Of a stretch of 64,000 nt of DNA, positions 53,749-62,538 are shown piece by piece. How positions within the stretch are numbered: position 1 is the first letter of the stretch; each line of letters starts with the position of its first letter. The notes beneath the pieces are model-generated. The model searched no databases and was not told the origin of the DNA. It saw only the letters and a list, made by a program, of their open reading frames with translations. The stretch is from Bacteroides luti (GTDB lineage Bacteria > Bacteroidota > Bacteroidia > Bacteroidales > Bacteroidaceae), in the NCBI RefSeq assembly GCF_900128905.1, contig NZ_FQTV01000005.1:207567-271566 (forward strand), in the 5' to 3' direction. The position numbers were made by a program, and so were the translations under genes.

Positions 53749-54605
53749 GAAAAAGTGCTTTGAAGTGCCGTTGTAAGAAAACGACAATACTAGGATTCAG
53801 TGTTATTTGTTTAGTATTGGCTTTATCCGCTTGTAAGTCCGCAAAGAGTATAAGCAAACCTGCTGCTGCAGTCACAGAGAATCTGGATTATCTGGGAAGT
53901 GTAGCAAACAACACTCCTTCGATAACCAATTTTTCGTCGAAAATGAAATTAACCATTAACTCTAATGGTAAAGACATATCTGTAAACGGAACAATCCGCA
54001 TGAAGAAGAATGAAGTTATTCAAATGTCGATCGTTCCTTTCCTTGGCATTGAAGCCGGAAGAGTTGAGTTTACGCCTACTAAAGTATTGATTATCGACCG
54101 GATTAATAAGCAATACGTAGAAGAACCTATTTCTGAGCTTACAACAATGGCTAATACAGATATGGACTTCTATACTTTACAGGCTCTTTTCACCAATGCA
54201 CTTTTTGTTCCGGGAAAGAAGGAGATAAATAATGATCTGTTGTCGGAGTTTACTGTCAATACCAGTGTTGATAACAAGACAATGGAAATACAGAAAAAAT
54301 CAAAAGGCTTCTTATACAGTTTCTCTGCTACCCCAAATACAGGGCAGTTGCTTGAAAGCTCAATATCTACCATTTCGGCTCCTTATCAGCTAAACTGGAA
54401 GTATTCAGACTTTCAGCCATTTGGACTTAAAAGTTTTCCATCTCGCATGGATATCTCTTTTGAAGGCGGAAAGAAACCATTTTCTGCGGAAATAGACCTT
54501 TCCAAACTGACAGAGAATGGAGATTGGGAATACCCTACAACTGTCTCTTCAAAATATAAAAAGATGGATTTCAACGATTTATTAAAAGTATTATTAGGAT
54601 TATGA
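53745..54605 (+). CDS. DUF4292 lipoprotein
   Basis: A 286-residue lipoprotein; the signal peptide ends LALSAC with the lipid cysteine near residue 29. The mature part (SSKMKLTINSNGKDISVNGT, then SIVPFLGIEAGRVEFTPTKV and DRINKQYV) matches DUF4292, which resembles the LolA/LolB lipoprotein-carrier fold. It may have a LolB-like role, which is an inference from fold similarity I recall. It overlaps both neighbours by 4 bp (ATGA). Confidence 0.82.
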   Translation: MRKSALKCRCKKTTILGFSVICLVLALSACKSAKSISKPAAAVTENLDYLGSVANNTPSITNFSSKMKLTINSNGKDISVNGTIRMKKNEVIQMSIVPFLGIEAGRVEFTPTKVLIIDRINKQYVEEPISELTTMANTDMDFYTLQALFTNALFVPGKKEINNDLLSEFTVNTSVDNKTMEIQKKSKGFLYSFSATPNTGQLLESSISTISAPYQLNWKYSDFQPFGLKSFPSRMDISFEGGKKPFSAEIDLSKLTENGDWEYPTTVSSKYKKMDFNDLLKVLLGL

Positions 54606-56023
54606 AGCGTCTCTTATTCTTATTGATGAGCTTTCTCCTCATAACGGCTCTTCCGGCTCAGACAAATAAAAAAATAAAGCAGCTTGAAAGCAAGAGAAGT
54701 GTGCTTCAGAAAGAAATATCAAAAAAAGAATCTCTTTTAAAGACTACAAAAAAAGATGTAGGTAGTCAGCTAAGGAGCTTAAATACACTTACCGGACAAA
54801 TTGAAGATAGAAAAAGATACATAAAGGTGATAGAAGGAGATGTGCAGTCCATTGATCAGGAAGTAACATCCCTTTCTCAGCAACTGCGTAATCTGGAACT
54901 CGATTTGCTCGATAAAAAGAGGAAATATGCTTCTTCCGTTCAGTATCTCTATAAGAATAAAACCATTGAAGAGAAACTGATGTTTATATTTTCTGCTAAG
55001 TCTTTAAGTGAAACCTATCGCCGTCTTCGTTATGTAAGAGAGTATGCAACTTATCAGCGAATACAAGGACAGGAAATTCTTAAAAGACAAGCCCAGATAG
55101 GTACAAAGAAGAACGAGGTTGAACAGGTAAAAGTTGCAAAAGTGAACCTTCTTTCTCAAGGCGAACAAGAAAAGAAAAGACTTGAAGAGCAGGAACAGCA
55201 GAAGAAAGTTATGGTTTCTGATCTCCAGAAAAAGCAAAAAGGATTGCAATCAGAGATTGCTAAACATAGAAGAGAAGCTAATCAGCTGAATGCGCAGATT
55301 GACCGTTTAATCAATATTGAAATAGAAAAGGCCCGCAAACGTGCGGAAGAGAGGGCTAGAAAAGAAGCTGCTGCTGCCGAAGCACGTCGTAAAGCAGAAG
55401 CAGCTGCCGAGGCACGTAGAAAGGCTGAAGCTGCAGAAGAGGCAAGACGCAGAGCTGCTTCAGAAAGCAAATCGGAAAGAACGGAAAAAAGCAGCAGGGT
55501 TGCAAAAGCAGAAAAACCAGAAAAAGTAGAGAAGGTTGAAACCAGAGAAAGAGAAAAGGTAGCTCCGGCACCAGTCTTTTCAATGGACAGCTCTGACAGA
55601 CAGCTTTCGGATAACTTTGAACGCAACAGAGGATCTTTGCCTTCACCTATTACCGGTCCACATCTTATTGTGAGTCATTATGGCCAGTATGCAGTAGAAG
55701 GACTGAGAAATGTGAAATTAGATAATAAGGGAATTGACATACAAGGACAACCCGGAGCATTGGCACGTTCTATCTTTAATGGAGAAGTGGCGGTTGTATT
55801 CCAGGTAAACGGACTGATGAATGTTATCATTCGTCATGGTAGCTATATCTCTGTATATTGTAACCTGTCATCAGCTTCAGTAAGCAAAGGGCAAAAGGTT
55901 AGCACAAGACAAACAATTGGTAGAGTTTACTCCGATCCATCGGATGGAGATCGTACAATCTTACACTTCCAGTTGCGTAAAGAAACATCCAAACTGAACC
56001 CGGAAGCATGGATTAGCAGATAA
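54602..56023 (+). CDS. EnvC-like murein hydrolase activator (degenerate M23 domain)
   Basis: A 473-residue exported protein: signal peptide (1-19, ending LPAQ), long coiled coils (about 22-125 and 150-300) with an alanine/arginine/glutamate-rich part, then a LytM (M23) domain at about 355-473. The zinc ligands are missing: NKGIDI replaces HxGxD, and TILHFQLR replaces HLHFxxR. EnvC and its relatives have the same loss and activate amidases and do not cut peptidoglycan themselves. It ends the dut operon, and the flippase gene follows 6 bp later. Confidence 0.9.
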   Translation: MKRLLFLLMSFLLITALPAQTNKKIKQLESKRSVLQKEISKKESLLKTTKKDVGSQLRSLNTLTGQIEDRKRYIKVIEGDVQSIDQEVTSLSQQLRNLELDLLDKKRKYASSVQYLYKNKTIEEKLMFIFSAKSLSETYRRLRYVREYATYQRIQGQEILKRQAQIGTKKNEVEQVKVAKVNLLSQGEQEKKRLEEQEQQKKVMVSDLQKKQKGLQSEIAKHRREANQLNAQIDRLINIEIEKARKRAEERARKEAAAAEARRKAEAAAEARRKAEAAEEARRRAASESKSERTEKSSRVAKAEKPEKVEKVETREREKVAPAPVFSMDSSDRQLSDNFERNRGSLPSPITGPHLIVSHYGQYAVEGLRNVKLDNKGIDIQGQPGALARSIFNGEVAVVFQVNGLMNVIIRHGSYISVYCNLSSASVSKGQKVSTRQTIGRVYSDPSDGDRTILHFQLRKETSKLNPEAWISR

Positions 56024-56029
56024 TACAAG

Positions 56030-57286
56030 ATGAAAGAACTTATAAAGAACAGCGCTACTCTGCTTTCTGCAAACGCAATCTCACAAGGGATTGCGTTTGC
56101 AGTTTTGCCGGTTATTGCTCGTCTTTATTCGCCCGATGAATTGGGCATTTTGGCATTGTTTCTTGGTATAGAAGGGCTATTATCAGTTATTGCAAACGGA
56201 AAGTATGATTCGGCTATTGTTTTATCGAAAAGCAAATCAATGGCAGCCAACACCTTTAATCTTTGCTTTTTGATAAATGCTGTTTTTTCATTACTCATCC
56301 TTATTGTTTTATTATTAGGTTCGCACCAAATTTTAAGTATACTCCATTATGAAAGTCTGGAAGGAGTAATCTACTATTTACCTTTCTTTGTTTTTATAGT
56401 GGCCTTCGCTCAGGCATCTATCTTTTGGTTTAATTACAATAAACGATTTGCTTTAACAGCAAGATATACTTTGTGGCAAGGACTTATTAATAATGGATTG
56501 AAAGTGGGCTCCGGTTTCCTGAAAGCCGGACTTATGGGACTCGTTTGGGCCAATTTATCGAGCCATTTCATCTCCATATTAAGTTGTTTCACCCGAAAAG
56601 AAACATGGAATCAACTCTTTCATTTTAATAAAAAAGAGATTCTGGTAGCAGCTTCAGAGCATCGCAAATTTCCTTTATATACATTGCCTCACACGTTTAT
56701 TAATATGGTTTCTGGGAATCTGCCCATACTGCTCTTGTCCGGTTACTTTGGAATGGCGGAGATCGGGCTGTTTTCAATGGGAATTACAATCGGATTCAGA
56801 CCAATAAACTTGTTAAGCACTTCACTTGATCAAGTTATTTCGCAAAGCATGGCGGAAAGGATCAATAAGCTGGAACCTATTTGGACTAATTTAATTCAGT
56901 CAATTAAAAAGATTCTTCTCATAGTTACTCCACTCTTTATACTCGCGTTTTTCCTTTCCCCGTTAGTTCTCAGATACTTTTTAGGAGAAAGATGGGAACA
57001 ATCGGCTTTGTATATTCAGATAATGATACCCTGGCTAATAATTTCTTTGTTTACTGCCTCCTTATCATCTATTCCACCTATTTTTGGCAAACAACGAATA
57101 GCCTTGATAATAGAGATAATCTATATTGTAGCTCGTCTTATTTCCTTAATTATAGGTATTTATATCCAAAACTTTGTCTGGGCAATTATTTTGTTTAGTT
57201 TTGTCTCTGCTGTTGTCTTAATGGCGCAATTAACCTGGTATCTGCTATTGGTGAAAAAGTATGAGCAATCCCTTAAAACCATATAG
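56030..57286 (+). CDS. Polysaccharide flippase-like membrane protein
   Basis: A 418-residue protein with about 12 hydrophobic segments and the N-terminus NSATLLSANAISQGIAFAVL, then PVIARLYSPDELGILALFLG, typical of Wzx/O-antigen flippases. It would move a lipid-linked glycan across the inner membrane. It starts 6 bp after the EnvC-like gene and overlaps the glycosyltransferase gene by 26 bp. With that gene and the asparagine-synthase-like gene it forms a small glycan cluster. Confidence 0.86.
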   Translation: MKELIKNSATLLSANAISQGIAFAVLPVIARLYSPDELGILALFLGIEGLLSVIANGKYDSAIVLSKSKSMAANTFNLCFLINAVFSLLILIVLLLGSHQILSILHYESLEGVIYYLPFFVFIVAFAQASIFWFNYNKRFALTARYTLWQGLINNGLKVGSGFLKAGLMGLVWANLSSHFISILSCFTRKETWNQLFHFNKKEILVAASEHRKFPLYTLPHTFINMVSGNLPILLLSGYFGMAEIGLFSMGITIGFRPINLLSTSLDQVISQSMAERINKLEPIWTNLIQSIKKILLIVTPLFILAFFLSPLVLRYFLGERWEQSALYIQIMIPWLIISLFTASLSSIPPIFGKQRIALIIEIIYIVARLISLIIGIYIQNFVWAIILFSFVSAVVLMAQLTWYLLLVKKYEQSLKTI

Positions 57287-58448
57287 AATTCTGCAGCTTC
57301 CTTCCTGGTATCTTCCGGAAGGCGGAGAGTTTTGTAGAGATCAATCTCTATTCCTTAAAAGAAAAGGTTTGGAGGTTCATATTCTAGCAAACGTTGCTTT
57401 GCCTTGGAAGAAGTATAAATTAAAGGCTTTGACCTTTCCATGGCACTCTTTTGAATCAATGGAAGATGGGTTGCTAACGTTCCGTTATTACTATAGACGA
57501 ATACCAAAACTGGATAAAGCAAATATACTTGCATGGAGCAAACAAACAATGAATTTGTTCGATGAATACGTTAAAATATACGGTAAACCAGACTTGATAC
57601 ATGCTCATAGCTGCATGTGGGGTGGTTATGCTGCCTATCTTATAAAACAAAAGTATGATATTCCTTATGTGATAACAGAGCATCGAGGTAGATTTGGCTT
57701 GCGTTCTACATTGGCAAAAGAAGGCTTTATTCCAATTTATAAACCATTTTTGGAAAAAGGCTTTTCGAATGCATCTTATGTTATTCCTGTCTCTCAACAG
57801 CTGATTGATAAGATTAAAGAGTTTTTGCTGAAGGAAGTTCCTATTCAGGTGATCTCAAATATTCTGGATACAGATTTCTTTCATTATCTTCCTCGTGAAC
57901 GGACAGATAATTTTACCTTTATTACAGTAAATAGTTTCTCTCAGCCCAAAGGATACGATATCCTTTTACCTGCATTTGATCGTCTATGCAATAATATTCC
58001 GAATGTTATGTTAGTTATTGTTGGAGATAATTTCGAAGATAAAACTTTTCAGAAGATATTATCCGGATGCATGCACAGAGACCGAATTGTTTTTACCGGA
58101 TGGAATGATTCAAGAGGTGTACTCTCTGAACTTCAGAATGCCGATTCTTTTGTTTTGGCAAGTAGAGTTGAAGCACAATCAATAGCTGTTCTTGAAGCTA
58201 TGAGCACCGGATTGCCTGTTGTTTGTACAGAGGTTGTTCCCGAAGCTATTGTTACTCCTAAAGAAGGATATAGAGTGCCGGTGGAAGACGTAGTAGCTTT
58301 GGCTGATGCGATGAAAACGATGATTTTTAACAGAGATAAGTTTGATTACAAAGCAATCTCTGCTCATGTAAATTCTGTGTCAGGCCCTGATGTAGTGACA
58401 GAACAACTGATTTCTATTTACGAAAAAGTTCTTTATACAAAGAAATAA
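57261..58448 (+). CDS. Family 4 glycosyltransferase
   Basis: A 395-residue retaining glycosyltransferase of the GT-B fold. The nucleotide-sugar site appears as FVLASRVEAQSIAVLEAMSTGLPVV (the Ex7E motif; written here in parts: VEAQSIAVLEAM), and the N-terminal acceptor half has HAHSCMWGGYAA and VITEHRGRFG. SQPKGYDILLPAF marks the start of the second domain. Donor and acceptor are unknown. It overlaps the flippase gene by 26 bp. Confidence 0.9.
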   Translation: MSNPLKPYRILQLPSWYLPEGGEFCRDQSLFLKRKGLEVHILANVALPWKKYKLKALTFPWHSFESMEDGLLTFRYYYRRIPKLDKANILAWSKQTMNLFDEYVKIYGKPDLIHAHSCMWGGYAAYLIKQKYDIPYVITEHRGRFGLRSTLAKEGFIPIYKPFLEKGFSNASYVIPVSQQLIDKIKEFLLKEVPIQVISNILDTDFFHYLPRERTDNFTFITVNSFSQPKGYDILLPAFDRLCNNIPNVMLVIVGDNFEDKTFQKILSGCMHRDRIVFTGWNDSRGVLSELQNADSFVLASRVEAQSIAVLEAMSTGLPVVCTEVVPEAIVTPKEGYRVPVEDVVALADAMKTMIFNRDKFDYKAISAHVNSVSGPDVVTEQLISIYEKVLYTKK

Positions 58449-58458
58449 CAGATAGAAT

Positions 58459-60075
58459 ATGCAAGAAGTAATATCATATAGCAGCGACAGGATTTGCTTT
58501 ACACTGAAGCGAAATAATAACCGTGCATGGTTTTCTGCCGATGGAATCTGCGCAAAAGGATATCTTTTTGCACCTGATGGCTCTTTTTATCAGGATAAAG
58601 AATTGCTGAATTACTTTTCGGATGTAGAATCAGAAGATCTTTTTGCAAAAAAGATAAAAGAGGCAAACGGCTGTTTTGCTGTTTTGATAAAACACAAAAA
58701 AACGGTTTGGGCAGCAGTAGACAGAGTGCGTTCATTCCCTGTTTTTTATACCTGTGTAGATGGAAAGGTTTATATAACCGATGATATTAATAACCTTGCC
58801 GGAGTTACTTCTTTTGTTATAGACAAAGAACGGAAAGATGAATTTGCTTTTCTTGGATATACAACCGGGAAGTCTACTTTACTAAAAGACATTTGCCAGA
58901 TTCAGGCGGGCGAATATATTGTTGTGGACAGTAAGTCTGTCTATTCTGTAATATATCATTCATTGATCGGTGAAATCGATAAAAACAGAGAGTATGATGT
59001 TTGGAAATCAGGATTGAAAAAGATAATATCCAATGTTGGGAAACGTCTGGTTTATCTATTAGATGGTCGTCCGGTGGCAATTCCATTAAGCGGAGGATAT
59101 GACTCACGGCTGATAGCTTATTTGCTCTATAAAGAGAAATATGAACGTGTTTTGTGCTTCACCTATGGTAAACCTGTAGATAATGCAGAGCTTAAGCACT
59201 CTAAGGAAGTGGCAAACCGCCTTGGTTTTGAGTGGTTGTTTATTGACTACATGAAGCATGGCGATAACAGGTATATTTATGATCCTCAGTTCCTCGGTTA
59301 TCGCAGCTATATCACGCAATTCTCGTCCTGCTATTTCTATCAGGAGTATCCGGCAATTCAGTATCTTATCAAGGAGAAAAAAATATCTTCTGATACAATT
59401 TTCCTTCCCGGACATGGTGGAGATTTTATAGCAGGTAGTCATCTTCGTCCGTTTATGCGCAATTATAGTGATAGAAAACAAATTGCAACCGATCTGTTTA
59501 ATACGCACTTTCAAGGAAAAGATGCAGCTTTGGCAGAGCGAAAAAATATAATGTTATCTCTTACCAGTCAGTTGAATGAATTTAGTTCTCAATCAGTCTC
59601 ATTTCAAGAGATAGAAAACTGGGATCAGAAAGAGAGACAAGCTAAATATATAGTCAATTCATCGAAGATTTGGGAGTATTTTGGATTTAGTTATTGCCTG
59701 CCTTTGTTTGATGCTGAGCTGATGGATTATTTCTCTTCAATGCCTTTCGACTATAAGTTGGGTAAAAAGTTGTATGACGAAGTATTACAAGAGCTTTTTG
59801 CAGAGGAAGGCATTGCATTTGAAGACGATTTCTGTCTGGCTAAAGCCTTTCATCCGTTTCTGTATGCATTAAAAAATATAATAAAGCGATATATCCCTTT
59901 CATTAAAGGCAAGCGAAACTTATGGAAATTCGATTCTGTGGGATTTCAATACATGATGGGAGCATTGATGCAAGAGCTCCATGAAAAGGGAATGGATAAA
60001 GATTTGCGAAGTTTTAATGGAGCAACATTTGCCTGGTACTTACTGCAGTTAGAGAGAGAATATAGTGTAAAGTAG
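58459..60075 (+). CDS. Asparagine-synthase-like protein without the amidotransferase cysteine
   Basis: A 538-residue protein with the two-part layout of class B asparagine synthetases. The N-terminal 150 residues resemble an Ntn glutaminase domain but begin MQEVISYSSD: there is no cysteine at position 2, so glutamine hydrolysis is not expected. The PP-loop of the synthetase domain is PLSGGYDSRL (S211 to S216), with LPGHGGDFIAGSH further on, so ATP-dependent adenylation is likely. Such proteins in glycan clusters may amidate sugars or peptides; the substrate is unknown. It follows the GT4 gene by 10 bp. Confidence 0.8.
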   Translation: MQEVISYSSDRICFTLKRNNNRAWFSADGICAKGYLFAPDGSFYQDKELLNYFSDVESEDLFAKKIKEANGCFAVLIKHKKTVWAAVDRVRSFPVFYTCVDGKVYITDDINNLAGVTSFVIDKERKDEFAFLGYTTGKSTLLKDICQIQAGEYIVVDSKSVYSVIYHSLIGEIDKNREYDVWKSGLKKIISNVGKRLVYLLDGRPVAIPLSGGYDSRLIAYLLYKEKYERVLCFTYGKPVDNAELKHSKEVANRLGFEWLFIDYMKHGDNRYIYDPQFLGYRSYITQFSSCYFYQEYPAIQYLIKEKKISSDTIFLPGHGGDFIAGSHLRPFMRNYSDRKQIATDLFNTHFQGKDAALAERKNIMLSLTSQLNEFSSQSVSFQEIENWDQKERQAKYIVNSSKIWEYFGFSYCLPLFDAELMDYFSSMPFDYKLGKKLYDEVLQELFAEEGIAFEDDFCLAKAFHPFLYALKNIIKRYIPFIKGKRNLWKFDSVGFQYMMGALMQELHEKGMDKDLRSFNGATFAWYLLQLEREYSVK

Positions 60076-60079
60076 TTTT

Positions 60080-61030
60080 TTACTTTTTATAGATTTTAAA
60101 AAGCAACTTAAACACTCTTGAATAGTACTTCTCAATTAAGAAATAAGACTTTTGCATGGTTGCAAACTGTCTGTAAGAGTTCTCAACTCCTTCAATCATC
60201 CCCCCTTCAAAATCGAAACTCTTTGTTTTATTGACCAGAAACTTAATAGCTTCCCATATTACCAGTGTAGATGCCCCCGAAGATGCATGTTTAGGCGATA
60301 TGGAATACAGCAGCGTATAAGCAGATGCTTTGTCCCAAACCACTAAAAGGCATGAATGAGTTTCGCCCTCATCGTCTTTAATGGCAAATATCTGTCCGGC
60401 ATTGTTGTTTTGGGCAGCCTTGTAAATCCGTTGAAACAGCTCGTATGAATAACTAATCACCTCGCCACGCTCTTGCAATGATTGTTTATGATGGCTGTAA
60501 AACTCATCAGGCCTCATATCCAAGGAAAGATGCAATTTATCCTCACACTTCCTTACTTGCCTTTGTTTGGCCGGACTAAACCTGCTAAAAACCTTTTCGG
60601 GATTACCAATGCTGTTAATCGCATAAGTATATCGGGTAGTCTCTTTGTAGCCATGCCAGTAAAACGGAAGCCAATTGGTAATGCTCATGTGAAAGCATTG
60701 CTGATAAAAAGATAATCCAAGCTGCTCCAGCTGCTTTATCAGCTTATTGAAAACCCTTTTCTCGTAGGAAATACGTTCATAGTCTGCGGTAACCTGCTTT
60801 TTTCTTATCCAGATGCCGTTATATTGCGTAAGCTGTGGCTGAACAATACAGCGAAAACCAAGTTTCTTTCTTAGATGATAAGGCAATGCTCCAACAATTT
60901 GCCCCTTTTCTTCGACTAAAAGAACATCCCATTCATCCAGGCACACAGCATCCATCCACCAATCCTGGCAGAAGAGAGGAATGCTGTTTTCTTCTTTGCA
61001 TAGATCCCGGTATTGTTCTTTTGCACTCAT
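60080..61030 (-). CDS. FemAB/GNAT-like acyltransferase
   Basis: A 316-residue protein with two GNAT-like halves, as in the FemAB and BioF2-like (Acetyltransf_6) family. The second half is the clearer: FYSHHKQSLQERGEVISYSY, then GQIFAIKDDEGETHSCLLVVWD and SSGASTLVIWEAIKFLVN. Relatives transfer amino acids from tRNA to peptidoglycan or acyl groups to sugars. It converges on the asparagine-synthase-like gene with a 4 bp gap and shares a strand and a 6 bp gap with the M20 gene upstream. Confidence 0.78.
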   Translation of the reverse strand: MSAKEQYRDLCKEENSIPLFCQDWWMDAVCLDEWDVLLVEEKGQIVGALPYHLRKKLGFRCIVQPQLTQYNGIWIRKKQVTADYERISYEKRVFNKLIKQLEQLGLSFYQQCFHMSITNWLPFYWHGYKETTRYTYAINSIGNPEKVFSRFSPAKQRQVRKCEDKLHLSLDMRPDEFYSHHKQSLQERGEVISYSYELFQRIYKAAQNNNAGQIFAIKDDEGETHSCLLVVWDKASAYTLLYSISPKHASSGASTLVIWEAIKFLVNKTKSFDFEGGMIEGVENSYRQFATMQKSYFLIEKYYSRVFKLLFKIYKK

Positions 61031-61036
61031 TCTCTT

Positions 61037-62098
61037 TTAAATATTAAGTCCGTCGAGCAACTTAAGATATATTTCAATAGCTTCTTCAATTTCGCTTATA
61101 AGAATATATTCATCTGCAGTATGTGAGCGAGATGATTTTCCCGGCCCCATTTTCACACTAGGGAAAGGCATCAATGCCTGATCGGAAAGAGTAGGAGATC
61201 CAAACGGATTTCTTCCCATTTTAACGGCACGTTTCACGATAGGATGATCCTCCGATATGCGCGATGAATTGAGGCGGAAAGAGCGGGCCTTAACGTCGCT
61301 TTTCACGTTTTTCCTAATCGTGTTGTATAAATCCTCGTTGGAGTAAAGTTCGTTACTGCGAATATCCACCACAAAAGAGCATCTGTCCGGAATCACATTG
61401 TGTTGAGTTCCGGCATTAATCTGAGTAACACTCATCTTAACCGGTCCAAGCATTGGCGATTCCTTTTCAAATTTGAAATCCTTAAACCAACTGATATCAT
61501 CAAGAGCCTTATAAATGGCATTTACCCCTTCGTTGCGAGCAGCATGTCCGGCCTTTCCATAACTCACCACATCAAGAACCATTAGTCCCTTTTCAGCGAT
61601 GGCCGGGTGCATTTCTGTAGGTTCCCCCACAATTCCCAGAGTAATAGGCGGAAGTTCAGAGAGCACACTTTCTATCCCTTCTTTTCCGGAAACCTCTTCT
61701 TCGCAGGAAGCCACGAAAATAAGGTTATAACTCTGTTCCGTTTTAGACAATTCCTGATAAACCTGAAAAAGCGTAACCACACTTGCCCCTGCATCATTAC
61801 TACCCAATCCGTACAGTTTCCCGTTTTCTTCAGTCGGTGAAAAGGGGTCTTTTCGCCATCCATTAACCGGTTTAACCGTGTCTATATGCGAATTAAGCAA
61901 TATCGTAGGTTTTCTTAAGTCGAACATAGGAGCAACACAAATAATGTTGTTCCCTTTTCTTCTAGTCTCAATTCCGATGGATTCTATGTAGTTTTGAAGA
62001 TAATCGGCAACAGCTTCTTCTTCCCTGCTGAAAGAAGGGATAGAAATAAGAGACTTTAGTAAGCCTACCGCTTCAGATAAAAGATATTCTGTATTCAT
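61037..62098 (-). CDS. M20-family deacylase/peptidase (ArgE/DapE type)
   Basis: A 353-residue zinc hydrolase. The metal-binding motifs are NSHIDTV (H, D), GSNDAGASVV (bridging D) and ASCEEEVSG (catalytic E and ligand E). The dimerisation domain (about 165-275) is inserted as usual. It may act on N-acetyl- or N-succinylornithine in arginine synthesis or on another acyl amino acid; no arginine genes lie nearby. I chose ATG 62098 (MNTEYLLSEAVG), since an ATG at 62122 lies within a -7 element. Confidence 0.87.
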   Translation of the reverse strand: MNTEYLLSEAVGLLKSLISIPSFSREEEAVADYLQNYIESIGIETRRKGNNIICVAPMFDLRKPTILLNSHIDTVKPVNGWRKDPFSPTEENGKLYGLGSNDAGASVVTLFQVYQELSKTEQSYNLIFVASCEEEVSGKEGIESVLSELPPITLGIVGEPTEMHPAIAEKGLMVLDVVSYGKAGHAARNEGVNAIYKALDDISWFKDFKFEKESPMLGPVKMSVTQINAGTQHNVIPDRCSFVVDIRSNELYSNEDLYNTIRKNVKSDVKARSFRLNSSRISEDHPIVKRAVKMGRNPFGSPTLSDQALMPFPSVKMGPGKSSRSHTADEYILISEIEEAIEIYLKLLDGLNI

Positions 62099-62120
62099 TA
62101 AATTTAGCTTTTTGAAACAC

Positions 62121-62128
62121 AAATATAC
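62121..62128 (-). promoter_or_regulatory. -7 element (TATATTTG on minus strand) for the M20 gene
   Basis: The plus-strand CAAATATA is an exact -7 match on the minus strand, 23 bp before the chosen ATG at 62098. Confidence 0.5.
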
Positions 62129-62234
62129 GTATAATTATGATTTGTATAAATGTTTTCGTCAGTTTAAGATTCCTGAAGTATAAATTAGTATCTCATTGAC
62201 CAGATATTAGCAAAAACAAAAGGTTGCCTTTTTT

Positions 62235-62296
62235 CAAACATGTACATGTTTGAACCCAATCATGTACATGATTGCACCCGAACATGTACATGTTCG
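62235..62296. repeat. Triad D: three 18 bp palindromes at exact 22 bp period
   Basis: CAAACATGTACATGTTTG (62235-62252), CAATCATGTACATGATTG (62257-62274) and CGAACATGTACATGTTCG (62279-62296) are all perfect palindromes. They share the core CATGTACATG. Their outer bases differ, but in each copy the two sides change together. Spacers are AACC and CACC, so the period is exactly 22 bp. The block lies about 135 bp upstream of the M20 gene and about 560 bp before the transposase gene. Confidence 0.85.
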
Positions 62297-62303
62297 TTTC
62301 AAC

Positions 62304-62337
62304 CTCCCGCCAATAAATGATTAATATTTGCCGGGAG
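62304..62337. repeat. Hairpin CTCCCG...CGGGAG
   Basis: CTCCCG (62304-62309) and CGGGAG (62332-62337) enclose an AT-rich, partly self-complementary interior. It starts 8 bp after triad D. No gene ends here, so a terminator role is doubtful. Confidence 0.4.
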
Positions 62338-62356
62338 CTGCCTTAAACTGCTTCCA

Positions 62357-62427
62357 GTTGACTACTACTGTTCCTAAGCCTATAATCAGTTGACTTACTA
62401 ATTTATTAATTCATAGACGGGTTGACT
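62357..62427 (+). repeat. Triad E: three GTTGACT motifs at exact 32 bp period
   Basis: GTTGACT occurs at 62357, 62389 and 62421, two exact steps of 32 bp (about three helical turns). The sequence between copies is not conserved. It lies about 60 bp after triad D. A hairpin, ACCGATTA (62443-62450) with TAATCGGT (62455-62462), follows. Confidence 0.6.
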
Positions 62428-62538
62428 TCTTTAGTGCATTAAACCGATTACGGATAATCGGTAATTTTCTCAATCGCCTGCTGAATTTGTTTTCGCTATT
62501 TTGTATAGTGTTGAATATCAGATCAATTTATTTTGTGG

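Noticed and set aside
62235..62296. Triad D as a mini CRISPR array
   Set aside because: Repeats are too short, spacers are 4 bp, and no cas gene is present.
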